NCBI GenBank assembly: GCA_022760355.1
Contig: JALEGB010000086.1
Location: 1-40,911, forward strand
DNA from: Neomegalonema sp.
GTDB lineage: Bacteria; Pseudomonadota; Alphaproteobacteria; Rhodobacterales; Rhodobacteraceae
Length of the DNA stretch: 40,911 nucleotides
Reading direction: 5' to 3'
The position numbers were made by a program, and so were the translations under genes. The notes below the pieces were generated by a model, which saw nothing but the letters and a program-made list of their open reading frames with translations, did no database searches and was not told the origin of the DNA. Below, piece by piece: positions 1 through 7,603 of this stretch (position 1 is its first letter; the number at the start of each line of letters is the position of its first letter).

Positions 1-656
1 CGGAGCACTCGTCCGCGCGGATCGAGCGGTTCCTGCAAAACTCGGCCGAAGACAACTGGATTGTCGCCAACTGCTCGACGCCAGCGAACTACTTCCACAT
101 CCTGCGTCGCCAGATGCGCCGAAACTACCGCAAGCCGCTGATCCTCTTCACGCCGAAATCACTGCTGCGCCACAAACGTTGCGTGTCGAAGCTGGAGGAG
201 CTGGGGCCGCAGTCGAGCTTCCACCGCATCCTGTGGGACAGCGCGCAGCTGGGCGATTCGGATCTGAAGCTGAAACCGGACGCGGAGATCAAACGCGTCG
301 TGCTCTGCTCAGGCAAAGTCTATTACGACCTGCTGGAAGAGCGCGATAAGCGGGGGCTGGACGATGTCTATCTGATGCGGCTTGAGCAATATTATCCGTT
401 CCCAGAATTCCCACTGCGGTCGGAGCTTGAGCGCTTCAAGTCGGCTGAAGTCATTTGGTGTCAAGAAGAGCCGCGTAACCAAGGCGCATGGTTCTTCGTG
501 GAGCCAAACATCGAGGCGGTGCTGACGGGCATCGGCGCGAAGCAGACACGGGCGACCTACGCAGGCCGAGCTGCAGCCGCGTCGCCGGCGACGGGCTTGG
601 CCTCGCGCCACCGCGAAGAGCAAGAGAACCTGGTCAAAGCGGCGCTTGGCGTCTGA
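1..656 (+). CDS. sucA: 2-oxoglutarate dehydrogenase E1 component, C-terminal part (cut by window start)
   Basis: This is the C-terminal 217 residues of the thiamine-diphosphate-dependent E1 subunit of the 2-oxoglutarate dehydrogenase complex, which decarboxylates 2-oxoglutarate in the TCA cycle and passes the succinyl group to E2. The frame is open from base 3, so the gene begins outside the window. Visible family motifs are EHSSARIERFLQ at the very start, PKSLLRHK, VVLCSGKVYYDL, RLEQYYPFP, WCQEEPRNQGAW and AASPATG near the C-terminus. The stop is TGA at 654-656. The gene for the partner E2 enzyme follows after 81 bases on the same strand, the usual sucA-sucB order. Identification is secure from these motifs; only the N-terminal part is missing. 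Confidence 0.96.
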   Translation, partial: EHSSARIERFLQNSAEDNWIVANCSTPANYFHILRRQMRRNYRKPLILFTPKSLLRHKRCVSKLEELGPQSSFHRILWDSAQLGDSDLKLKPDAEIKRVVLCSGKVYYDLLEERDKRGLDDVYLMRLEQYYPFPEFPLRSELERFKSAEVIWCQEEPRNQGAWFFVEPNIEAVLTGIGAKQTRATYAGRAAAASPATGLASRHREEQENLVKAALGV

Positions 657-737
657 CCAAAAATTGTGAGCGTCGCGCATCGGCGCGCGCTCATCGTAAT
701 GAAAGCGGGCGATGTCGCGTCGCCCATGGAGGCTTAA

Positions 738-1958
738 ATGACGACGGAAGTGCGTGTGCCGACCCTTGGCGAGTCGGTAACCGAAGCGACTGTTGCGACC
801 TGGTTCAAACAACCAGGCGAAGCAGTGGCCCAAGATGAAATGCTCTGCGAGTTGGAGACGGACAAGGTCAGCCTTGAAGTTCCCTCGCCAGCAGCAGGCG
901 TTCTCAAAGAAATCGTCGCGAAAGAAGGCGATACGGTTGGCGTAGACGCGCTGCTCGCGATGGTCGAGGCCGGCGCCGCCGCAACCGCAGCGCCGGCGGC
1001 AGCGGCGAATGGCGGCGCAGCAGCTGCTGCGGCGGCTCCAGCAGCGGCGCCCGCCGCAGCCCCAGCGACCGACATCAAAAACGCGCCGTCGGCCGAGAAG
1101 CTGATGGCGGAAAACAACCTGAGCGCGAGCCAGGTCGCCGGCACCGGCCGGGATGGCCGCGTGATGAAAGGCGATGTGCTGAAAGCCCTGGAGGGCGGCG
1201 TCAGCGAGCGCCCAGCTGCGCCAGCAGCGCCGCGCGCGCCAGTCGCCGCGGACGACGCCGCGCGCGAACAGCGTGTTCGGATGACGCGCCTGCGCCAAAC
1301 CATCGCCCGCCGTTTGAAGGACGCACAGAACACCGCCGCGATGCTGACGACCTATAACGAGGTCGATATGTCAGCGATCATGGCGCTGCGCTCGCAGCAC
1401 AAGGACGCGTTCCACAAGAAGCACGGCGTCAAGCTCGGCTTCATGAGCTTCTTCGTCAAAGCGTGCGTTAACGCGCTGAAAGAAGTGCCGGAAGTGAACG
1501 CCGAGATCGACGGCACGGATCTCGTCTATAAGAACTACTACCATGTCGGCGTCGCCGTTGGCACGCCAAACGGCTTGGTCGTTCCTGTCATCCGCGATGC
1601 GGACCGGATGGGCTTTGCAGAGATCGAAGCCAAAATTGGCGAGCTCGGCGCGCGCGCGCGGGACGGCAAACTGTCGATGTCGGAGCTGCAGGGCGGCACC
1701 TTCACCGTCTCAAATGGCGGCGTGTATGGCTCGCTGATGTCGTCGCCGATCCTGAACCCGCCGCAGTCGGGCATTCTGGGCATGCACAAGATCCAAGAGC
1801 GGCCGATGGTCGTGAAGGGTGAGATCGTCGCGCGCCCGATGATGTATCTGGCGCTGAGCTACGATCACCGTATTGTCGACGGCCAAGGCGCTGTGACCTT
1901 CCTTGTACGCGTTAAAGAAGCGCTCGAGGATCCGGCGCGCTTGCTGATGGACATCTAA
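738..1958 (+). CDS. sucB: dihydrolipoyllysine-residue succinyltransferase (E2 of 2-oxoglutarate dehydrogenase)
   Basis: The 406-residue E2 subunit moves the succinyl group from E1 to CoA through a lipoyl arm in the cytoplasmic 2-oxoglutarate dehydrogenase complex. In order it shows a lipoyl domain (about 1-77, with the lipoylated Lys43 in [10 protein letters not shown]), an Ala/Pro-rich flexible linker, a peripheral subunit-binding domain (about 115-155, including [14 protein letters not shown]), a second Ala/Pro linker and the catalytic acyltransferase domain. The active-site motif is [12 protein letters not shown], with His377 and Asp381. The ATG start has GGAGG at 728-732, five bases upstream. 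sucA lies upstream. The usual lpd (E3) gene does not follow; a LysE-family gene does, so E3 must be encoded elsewhere. Confidence 0.97.
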   Translation: MTTEVRVPTLGESVTEATVATWFKQPGEAVAQDEMLCELETDKVSLEVPSPAAGVLKEIVAKEGDTVGVDALLAMVEAGAAATAAPAAAANGGAAAAAAAPAAAPAAAPATDIKNAPSAEKLMAENNLSASQVAGTGRDGRVMKGDVLKALEGGVSERPAAPAAPRAPVAADDAAREQRVRMTRLRQTIARRLKDAQNTAAMLTTYNEVDMSAIMALRSQHKDAFHKKHGVKLGFMSFFVKACVNALKEVPEVNAEIDGTDLVYKNYYHVGVAVGTPNGLVVPVIRDADRMGFAEIEAKIGELGARARDGKLSMSELQGGTFTVSNGGVYGSLMSSPILNPPQSGILGMHKIQERPMVVKGEIVARPMMYLALSYDHRIVDGQGAVTFLVRVKEALEDPARLLMDI

Positions 1959-2001
1959 ACGCTGGTTGCGCGCTCGCCGCCGACCGGCTTGGGGAGCGCG
2001 C

Positions 2002-2622
2002 ATGATCAGCCTCGAATTTATGATCACGGCGTTTATCGTCGTGATCGCTCCTGGCACCGGCGTTATCTACACGATCGCCGTTGGCCTCGGCGCCGGAAGA
2101 GCCGCAAGCATTGCCGCCGCTTTCGGATGCACCCTTGGCATCGCCCCAGCCATGGCCGCCGCTGCGATCGTCGTATCCGCCATCCTTTATGCCAGCGCCC
2201 TTCTGTTCACCGCCGTGAAGTTTATCGGCGCGGCGTATCTCCTATATCTCGGCTGGTTGACGCTGCAGGATTCGGGGCCGCTCTCAATCGCCCAGGGTCG
2301 CGGTCAGGGGCGGAGCGCATATAAAATTGCGAAAACCGGTTTTCTGATCAACGTCTTGAACCCCAAGCTGGCCGCGTTCTTTATGGCTTTCCTACCGCAA
2401 TTCATCGACGCCGCCTCCCCAACCGCCACTCTGAGATTTATGCTGCTGGGCAGCGTGTTCATGGCGATGACCTTCGTGGTGTTCGCACTCTACGGTGTTT
2501 TCGCTGCGCAGCTGGGGCGATATGTGCTGCGCCGCCCATCGGTAATGACGTGGATGCGCCGGACGATCGCCCTCACCTTCGGCGCCTTCGCCCTCCGCCT
2601 CGCACTGTCCGAGCGCGCCTAG
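2002..2622 (+). CDS. LysE/RhtB family amino acid exporter
   Basis: A 206-residue inner-membrane protein of the LysE/RhtB translocator family, whose members export amino acids such as lysine, homoserine or threonine; the substrate cannot be read from sequence. It begins MISLEFMITAFIVVIAPGTG, the typical first helix with the P-G-P/T-like signature. It has about six hydrophobic segments and the conserved FLINVLNPKLAAFFMAFLPQF stretch at helix 4. Its length fits the family. I chose the ATG at 2002 because GGGGAG lies at 1991-1996; an upstream ATG at 1966 would add twelve Arg-rich residues. The gene follows sucB by 43 bases and may be co-transcribed. Its TAG stop is the first CTAG of a palindromic repeat. 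Confidence 0.9.
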   Translation: MISLEFMITAFIVVIAPGTGVIYTIAVGLGAGRAASIAAAFGCTLGIAPAMAAAAIVVSAILYASALLFTAVKFIGAAYLLYLGWLTLQDSGPLSIAQGRGQGRSAYKIAKTGFLINVLNPKLAAFFMAFLPQFIDAASPTATLRFMLLGSVFMAMTFVVFALYGVFAAQLGRYVLRRPSVMTWMRRTIALTFGAFALRLALSERA

Positions 2623-2742
2623 AGCTTGTTGATGTTTCACGGAACCATCAACAAGCTCTAAGTCTCTGTTTGGTCGCGTGCTGCTCCCGCCAACCGGCAG
2701 CCACTTGGGTCGGCGCACGCTCTAGGGTGCGAACTCATAAAG
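2619..2742. repeat. Two-hairpin palindromic element, copy 1 (B-A-C order)
   Basis: The B hairpin has a perfect 15-bp stem (2620-2634 with 2646-2660) and an 11-base loop. Then come a conserved linker (reads CCAAACAGAGACTTAGAGC on the minus strand) and an A hairpin with outer stem 2676-2681/2715-2720 and inner stem CGCCAACC/GGTCGGCG. Module C (CTAGGGTGCGAACTCATAA) closes it at 2722-2740. It lies between the convergent LysE gene and a broken GNAT gene and supplies the LysE stop codon. The B arms differ from those of other copies but keep full pairing and the TAGAGC...GCTCTA ends. A role as bidirectional terminator is inferred. Confidence 0.85.
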
Positions 2743-2896
2743 CTGACCGCGCCGTCGGCCGGATAGGGCCACGGAACACCAGGGCTTAATGTCGGATGAT
2801 TTCGTAATCGTCGAAGCGGCGCTGAAGAGCGGCCGTATCGCCGAGAGACACCGCGCGCAGCGTAAGGCGCGCCGTGTCAAGCGTAGGCGTAGGCAT
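2743..2896 (-). pseudogene. GNAT acetyltransferase fragment, RimJ/RimL-like (frameshifted and truncated)
   Basis: From an ATG at 2896 the minus strand reads 36 residues, MPTPTLDTARLTLRAVSLGD then TAALQRRFDDYEIIRH, and meets TAA at 2786-2788. Shifting frame at that stop, by supposing one lost base, restores the reading SPGVPWPYPADGAVSF. This matches the N-terminal region of RimJ/RimL-type GNAT acetyltransferases, where a RLxLR strand is followed by a W/VPWPYPxDGA motif. The match ends where repeat copy 1 begins. About two thirds of the expected gene, including the acetyl-CoA site, is absent. I read this as a decaying gene with a one-base deletion, cut at its 3' side by the palindromic element. 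It is too short and broken to be functional. Confidence 0.72.
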
Positions 2897-2934
2897 GATG
2901 GCGCCCCAGCGGAGAGAGCGCCGCCAAGAGCGCT

Positions 2935-3318
2935 CTAAGCCTTGTCTTTTTTCGGCTTGTAGTTTGCATTTTCCGCGATACGGGCCGATTTACCGCGGCG
3001 CTGACGGAGATAGTAAAGCTTCGCGCGGCGAACACGACCGCGACGCACCACCGTGATGCTCTCAACGATCGGCGAGTAGAGCGGAAACACACGCTCAACG
3101 CCTTCACCGAAGCTGATTTTCCGCACGGTGAAGTTGGCGTTTACGCCATGACCAGCGCGGGCGATGCAAACGCCCTCGTAGTTCTGAATCCGGCTTTTAT
3201 CGCCTTCTTGGATCCGAACTGCGATCCGCACCGTGTCGCCAGGACCGAAATCTGGGATTTCTTTCTCTGCGGTCAGCTCCGCGACGTGCTCAGCTTCCAG
3301 CTGCTGCAAAAGGTTCAT
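2935..3318 (-). CDS. rplS: 50S ribosomal protein L19
   Basis: A 127-residue ribosomal protein L19, which sits at the 30S-50S interface. Family signatures are [11 protein letters not shown], the [12 protein letters not shown] segment, [15 protein letters not shown] and [17 protein letters not shown] basic C-terminal tail (KPKKDKA) extends past the core. The ATG at 3318 is preceded by AGGAG about six bases upstream; a longer frame upstream has no family similarity. It lies four bases after trmD on the same strand, the common trmD-rplS pair. The rest of the usual operon (rpsP, rimM) is not adjacent. Its TAG stop is followed by AGCGCTCT, a short self-complementary sequence that resembles the end of the dispersed elements but is too short to assign. 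Confidence 0.97.
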   Translation of the reverse strand: MNLLQQLEAEHVAELTAEKEIPDFGPGDTVRIAVRIQEGDKSRIQNYEGVCIARAGHGVNANFTVRKISFGEGVERVFPLYSPIVESITVVRRGRVRRAKLYYLRQRRGKSARIAENANYKPKKDKA

Positions 3319-3322
3319 CACA

Positions 3323-4132
3323 CTACTCCTCGCGCGCCTCTGTCGGCGCGTCCTTGTTCCCGTCCGATTGCTCTTTGCGCGCCTCATGTGCGCGCCAGAG
3401 GTCGGGACGACGCTCTTTTGTGACCAGCTCAGCCTGGGCGCGGCGCCAGGCCGCGATGTTGGCGTGATTGCCGGAAAGCAGAACCTCCGGGGTTTCGCGC
3501 CCTTCCCAAACCGCTGGTCGGGTATATTGCGGATGCTCCAGCAGCCCCGCCGAGAAACTCTCTTCGTCCAACGACTTCGGATCCCCGATCACGCCAGGCA
3601 ATAGGCGCACGACCGCATCCAAAATCGCCATGGCTGGGATTTCACCGCCGGTATACACAGCGTCCCCAACCGAAATCTCCTGCACGCCGCGACCATCCAA
3701 CGCGCGCTGATCGACGCCTTCAAAGCGCCCACAGCCCAGGATCACGCCCGGCCCGGCCGCGAGGTCCCGCGCCCATGCCTGGGTCAGCGGCCGTCCGCGC
3801 GGCGACAAAAACAAAACCGGGACCGCCGCCGCCCTTGCTTCCCCAAGTTCAGCCGCACTCCACGCTTTCGCCTGATCAATCGCCGCCGCAGCAATATCCG
3901 CGCGCAGAACCAAACCAGGCCCTCCGCCAGATGGCGTATCGTCGACTGAGCGGTGCTTATCGCTCGCAAACGCGCGAAAGTCGAGGGTTTTCAGCCGCCA
4001 GATTTCGTTTTGAAGCGCTCGACCGATGAGTGAGTAGCCCAAAGGCCCCGGAAACATGTCGGGGAACAAGGTCAGCACTGTCGCCGCCCAGGGCGGACAC
4101 GCCTTCGCCCCTGTCTCAAGGAGCTCGCCCAT
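3323..4132 (-). CDS. trmD: tRNA (guanine37-N1)-methyltransferase
   Basis: This 269-residue SPOUT-family enzyme methylates N1 of G37 in tRNAs, preventing +1 frameshifts. Seen in order: [20 protein letters not shown] at the N-terminus, [12 protein letters not shown] (residues 68-79), [10 protein letters not shown] and the knot/SAM region [17 protein letters not shown], then EHPQYTRP and [17 protein letters not shown] charged tail of about 30 residues follows. The ATG at 4132 has AGGAGG about seven bases upstream, which decides the start; it adds about ten residues before the region where homologues usually begin. A much longer upstream frame is not supported. The stop lies four bases before the rplS start, so the two are co-transcribed. 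rimM is not upstream; a divergent metabolic gene is. Confidence 0.95.
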   Translation of the reverse strand: MGELLETGAKACPPWAATVLTLFPDMFPGPLGYSLIGRALQNEIWRLKTLDFRAFASDKHRSVDDTPSGGGPGLVLRADIAAAAIDQAKAWSAAELGEARAAAVPVLFLSPRGRPLTQAWARDLAAGPGVILGCGRFEGVDQRALDGRGVQEISVGDAVYTGGEIPAMAILDAVVRLLPGVIGDPKSLDEESFSAGLLEHPQYTRPAVWEGRETPEVLLSGNHANIAAWRRAQAELVTKERRPDLWRAHEARKEQSDGNKDAPTEAREE

Positions 4133-4249
4133 ATCTTCCTCCTGGATTTGCAGCAGCAATGCTGACATATATTTTCGCACGCGATCGCGATCTCGCGCCG
4201 ACTCAGCGTAAGTACGCCCCCAAGTCACTCTGGGAACCAGGAAGCCCCC

Positions 4250-5086
4250 ATGTCCGCAACCGCAAAACGTGAAGTCTTCGCACGCCTGCATCAACGCGAA
4301 GGCGCGTTCATAATGCCGAACCCGTGGGATATCGGAACCGCGCGCATGCTTGCCGGCCGCGGCGCCGAGGCTCTTGCAACGACTTCTGCCGGCCTTGCAT
4401 TCACGCACGGACTGCCCGATGGCGGCTCCATTACCATCGCCCAGTCGGTTGCGCATGCGAAGGAGCTGGACGACGCGACGGCGGTTCCCGTTTCCGCAGA
4501 TCTCGAAAATGGCGGCGGCGCGACGCCCGAGGATGCGGCGGACGCGGTTAAAGCAGCGGTCGACGCCGGGCTTGCCGGCTGCTCAATCGAAGATGTGGCC
4601 TATGATGGCGCCGGCGAAGCCTATGGCTTTGACCTTGCCGTCGCGCGCATTCGCGCCGCGGTGCAAGCCTCGGCCGACGCTCGCATTGAAGGTTTCCAAC
4701 TAACGGCGCGGGCCGATGGGGGCATGGCCGGGGCTTATGATCTCGAAGAGGCGGTCAAGCGACTGCAAGCGTTCGAAGCGGCGGGGGCGGATGTGCTCTA
4801 CACGCCCATGCCGCCTGATCCTGACGCGCTGAAGAAGATTTGCGCCGCCGTGAAAAAACCGGTGAACGCGCTTGCGGCCGGCACATTCCTGGAGCTGACC
4901 CGCCGGGACTTCATCTCGCTCGGCGTAAAGCGCATCAGCATTGGCTCCAGCCTGGCGCGGGCTGCGCAAGCCGCAATTGACAAAATCGCCTGCGCAATGC
5001 TCGACCATGGCGACTTTGGGATGATGATTGGCGGTATGGCCAGCGCAGATTCCGACACGCTGCTGGCGAAGGGGACGCGTCGGTAG
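4250..5086 (+). CDS. isocitrate lyase/PEP mutase family enzyme
   Basis: A 278-residue TIM-barrel protein of the isocitrate lyase/phosphoenolpyruvate mutase superfamily, whose members make or break C-C or P-C bonds in 2-oxo acids. Visible signatures are MPNPWDIGTARMLAGRGAEA near the N-terminus, TTSAGLAFTHGLPDG, PVSADLENGGG (metal/substrate strand), GCSIED and the late GVKRISIGSSL strand. The signature K-K-C-G-H motif of true isocitrate lyase is not present, so this is more like the short carboxyphosphonoenolpyruvate-mutase or 2-methylisocitrate-lyase-like paralogues common in proteobacteria. Substrate unknown. AGGAAG lies just before the ATG. It is divergent from trmD with a 117-base gap and may be transcribed with the membrane-protein gene 44 bases downstream. 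Confidence 0.85.
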   Translation: MSATAKREVFARLHQREGAFIMPNPWDIGTARMLAGRGAEALATTSAGLAFTHGLPDGGSITIAQSVAHAKELDDATAVPVSADLENGGGATPEDAADAVKAAVDAGLAGCSIEDVAYDGAGEAYGFDLAVARIRAAVQASADARIEGFQLTARADGGMAGAYDLEEAVKRLQAFEAAGADVLYTPMPPDPDALKKICAAVKKPVNALAAGTFLELTRRDFISLGVKRISIGSSLARAAQAAIDKIACAMLDHGDFGMMIGGMASADSDTLLAKGTRR

Positions 5087-5130
5087 CCAAATGTGACGCC
5101 CCCTTCCGTATTCAGAAAAAAGACCACGCA

Positions 5131-6528
5131 ATGCCGCCCGCCATGCTCCAGCTCGCCATTGGCGCGCTCCTTTGCCTGATAACGCTGCTCGTCGCCCTTG
5201 CCGAGTGGAGCGGCGCGGAGGCGAGCGCCAGGGCGGCAAGCATCTTGTTCCTACCGCTGATGGCGATCCTGGCGCGCTACGCCAGCTGGTCGCGCCGCCT
5301 GTTCGCGCTGATTGCCGCGACGCTCGCCATTGTCGCAATCTCGACGCGATCGGACTGGGTGGCGCTGATCGACGCCGGGCTCCGCTCCGCCGCGTTGATC
5401 GTCGCCTTTCTCACCGCGCTTTCAACTTTGCGCAGCGCTTCGGCGTCCTCTCGCACAATGCAGGAGTGCGGCGCGTTTCTGGCGCGACAGCCGCCTGGAC
5501 GACGCTACGCCGCGCTCACCGCCGGCGGGCACCTGTTTGGCCTGCCGCTGAATTACGGCGCCCTGGCGTTGCTGGGCGGCATGGCGGAGGCCGAGGCCAA
5601 TCGCGAGCCAAACCCGGAAATCCGCGGCCATCGCCGCCGGCGCATGCTGCTCGCCGTGCAACGCGGGATGATTTCGACCCTAACCTGGTCGCCGCTCGCC
5701 TTCTCAACTGCGATCACCACCTCGATCGTTCCCGGCGCCTCATGGGCGCAGGCGCTGGCGCCCTGCCTCGCGAGTTCACTGATCATCCTGGCGATTGGGC
5801 TAGCGCTCGATACGCTGTTTAAGCCTCGCCTAAGTCAGCCGGCGCCGCCGATCCAAATCCCATCGCGCGGGTGGGGGGTGCTCTGGCCGCTCGTCGGCCT
5901 GCTCGCGTTTTTAATGAGCGCAGTGGTCGGGCTGCATCTTGTCAGCGGCGTCCGCGTCGTTGCGATCGTGATTCTGATGACGCCGATTTTCTCCGTGCTC
6001 TGGATTGCGGCTCAAACCACCAGCGGGCGACGGGCGGCTTGCGTAACGGCCTACGCCCAAAGCTTTGTCGGTAAAGAGGCGCCGCAGCTGAGCAACGAGG
6101 TTCTGCTCCTGGCCGCAGCCGGATTTATCGGCGTGGTTGGATCGCGGCTGCTGTCCCCCATCGTCACCGCATCCGGCATTGATCTGACGGCGATCGGCGG
6201 ATGGCCGCTGTTGGTCGCGATTGTCTGGTTGATACCGCTTGCCGGGCAGGTCGGCATGAACCCAATTCTGGCGGTGTCGCTGTTCGGTCCGATGCTGCCG
6301 CCCGCCGCCGATGTCGGATTGGCGCCGACGGACCTCATCATCGCGCTGACCGCCGGCTGGGCCATCAGCGGCGCCAGCTCGCCCTTCACGGCTTCGACGA
6401 TGCTTGTGGGGCGCATGGGCCAGGTGAGCGCCGCACATGTTGGAGTGCGGTGGAACGGCCTGTTCACACTGACCTGCGCCGCCGCCCTCTCACTCTGGGC
6501 TTGCGTCTGGGCGGCGATGACGCCCTAG
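5131..6528 (+). CDS. polytopic membrane protein, probable transporter of unknown family
   Basis: A 465-residue protein that is hydrophobic throughout, with roughly eleven to twelve membrane segments and a basic cytoplasmic loop near residues 155-175 (NPEIRGHRRRRM). The two-half layout, with helix breaks such as GLPLNYGALALLGG and a related late stretch WAISGASSPFTASTMLVGRM, resembles ion-transporter superfamily carriers (ArsB/NhaD or citrate-transporter type). I cannot assign a family from motifs alone. The start is uncertain because no strong Shine-Dalgarno sequence precedes the ATG at 5131; a second ATG lies at 5143. It follows the PEP mutase family gene by 44 bases, which would fit an uptake or export partner for an organic acid, but that is inference. 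Its TAG stop is the CTAG of a repeat module. Confidence 0.6.
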   Translation: MPPAMLQLAIGALLCLITLLVALAEWSGAEASARAASILFLPLMAILARYASWSRRLFALIAATLAIVAISTRSDWVALIDAGLRSAALIVAFLTALSTLRSASASSRTMQECGAFLARQPPGRRYAALTAGGHLFGLPLNYGALALLGGMAEAEANREPNPEIRGHRRRRMLLAVQRGMISTLTWSPLAFSTAITTSIVPGASWAQALAPCLASSLIILAIGLALDTLFKPRLSQPAPPIQIPSRGWGVLWPLVGLLAFLMSAVVGLHLVSGVRVVAIVILMTPIFSVLWIAAQTTSGRRAACVTAYAQSFVGKEAPQLSNEVLLLAAAGFIGVVGSRLLSPIVTASGIDLTAIGGWPLLVAIVWLIPLAGQVGMNPILAVSLFGPMLPPAADVGLAPTDLIIALTAGWAISGASSPFTASTMLVGRMGQVSAAHVGVRWNGLFTLTCAAALSLWACVWAAMTP

Positions 6529-6544
6529 GGTGCGAACTCCTAAG
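6525..6544. repeat. Repeat module C alone, spanning two convergent stop codons
   Basis: The 20 bases read CTAGGGTGCGAACTCCTAAG, one base different from module C of copy 1 over its first 19 bases. The left CTAG contains the TAG stop of the membrane-protein gene. The right CTA, read on the minus strand, is the TAG stop of hemF. The two coding regions therefore end inside this one short conserved module, with only 11 bases between the stops. No A or B hairpin is present here. Confidence 0.75.
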
Positions 6545-7448
6545 GCCAGGTCGCGACTGGCGGCAGAGACATCAGCACCGCCTGCGGGTTATGGCCGGTT
6601 TCCAAACCAAATCGCGTACCGCGGTCATAGACGAGGTTGAACTCCGCATAGCGGCCGCGTCGGAACAGCTGATGCGCCCGCTCTGCTTCAGTGAAGGGCT
6701 CAAACATCCGCTTCGCGACAATTGGCGGATAGCCGGTCAAAAAGGCCCGCCCGACATCCTGAGTAAACGCGAAGTCCGCCGCCCAGTCGCCGCTGTTGAG
6801 ATCGTCATAGAACACGCCGCCGGCGCCGCGCGGCTCGTTCCAATGGCGGATCATGAAATACTCGTCCGCCCAAGTTTTGAAGCGGGGATAGTAAGCGGGG
6901 TCATGCTGGTCGCAGGCGGCCTTGAAGGCGGCGTGAAACTGCGCCGCATCTTCAGCAACCGCAGGATCTTCGGCCTTCAGGGTCGGGTTGAGATCGCCGC
7001 CGCCGCCGAACCAGCTTGCGCTCGGGGTCCAGAAAAAACGGGTGTTCATATGCGCGGCGGGCGCGCGCGGGTTGCTGAGATGGGCGACCAAGGAAATGCC
7101 GGACGCCCAGAAGCGCGGATCTTCGGCCAGACCGGGGATTTCCTTGCGCGCCGTCAGGGCGCGGCAGGCCTGGTCCGACAGGCGTCCATAGACCGTCGAG
7201 ACGTTTACGCCCACTTTCTCGAAAACTTGGCCGCGCATAACGCTCATCACGCCGCCGCCCTGATCCGCTTCGGCGTCGCCGGGATGCGCGCGGCGCGTTT
7301 CAGTGCGCTCAAACCGTCCCGGCGCGCCGCCGTTCGTCTCCGCATATTGATCTTCAAGCGTTTCGAACGCCGCGCAGATCTGGTCGCGCAGGCTTTCAAA
7401 CCATGCCGAGGCCTCCGACTGGCGGGCGTTGTCCGTCATCTCATTCAC
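6540..7448 (-). CDS. hemF: oxygen-dependent coproporphyrinogen III oxidase
   Basis: A 302-residue cytoplasmic enzyme that uses O2 to decarboxylate two propionates of coproporphyrinogen III, giving protoporphyrinogen IX in haem synthesis. The family core is clear: GGGVMSVMRGQVFEKVGVN near residue 65, then HMNTRFF, WFGGGGDLNP, and a C-terminal RGRYAEFNLVYDRGTRFGL followed by MSLPP. It ends in ATWP, a short C-terminus that I recall as common in alphaproteobacterial HemF, so I do not call it truncated. The start is uncertain. I chose GTG at 7448 because AGGAG lies six bases before it; ATG at 7439 and 7454 are alternatives with worse spacing. It is divergent from the methyltransferase gene. Confidence 0.95.
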   Translation of the reverse strand: MNEMTDNARQSEASAWFESLRDQICAAFETLEDQYAETNGGAPGRFERTETRRAHPGDAEADQGGGVMSVMRGQVFEKVGVNVSTVYGRLSDQACRALTARKEIPGLAEDPRFWASGISLVAHLSNPRAPAAHMNTRFFWTPSASWFGGGGDLNPTLKAEDPAVAEDAAQFHAAFKAACDQHDPAYYPRFKTWADEYFMIRHWNEPRGAGGVFYDDLNSGDWAADFAFTQDVGRAFLTGYPPIVAKRMFEPFTEAERAHQLFRRGRYAEFNLVYDRGTRFGLETGHNPQAVLMSLPPVATWP

Positions 7449-7543
7449 TCGCATCTCCTGCGTCCTGCCAGCCTTTAGCATCGGCGCATCGCCTTTGCGC
7501 GCATCAAAATTCGCAAAAAGGGCCAGTGCAAGCCTAACGCCGA

Positions 7544-7573
7544 TTGCGCAAGGTGACAAATTTACGCTATATC
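7544..7573 (+). promoter_or_regulatory. candidate sigma70-type promoter for the DNA methyltransferase
   Basis: TTGCGC at 7544-7549 and TATATC at 7568-7573 are separated by 18 bases, close to vegetative promoter spacing. They lie about 30 bases before a near-perfect Shine-Dalgarno sequence, AGGAGGTGA, which itself precedes the ATG at 7604. This is a sequence-pattern call only. Confidence 0.4.
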
Positions 7574-7603
7574 TCGGTCTAAATAGGAGGTGAGCTACCA
7601 GCT

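Noticed and set aside
309-1298. Long open frame of 329 codons on the minus strand
   Set aside because: It lies opposite sucA and sucB, is rich in Arg/Ala/Cys as expected of a reverse frame of GC-rich coding DNA, and shows no family motif.
6540-6575. Possible truncation of HemF by repeat module C
   Set aside because: The product ends in ATWP, which I recall as a normal short C-terminus for alphaproteobacterial HemF, so the module abuts rather than cuts the gene.
6201-7478. 425-codon open frame on the plus strand
   Set aside because: It is antisense to hemF, whose product is clear from conserved motifs; the frame has no recognisable domain.
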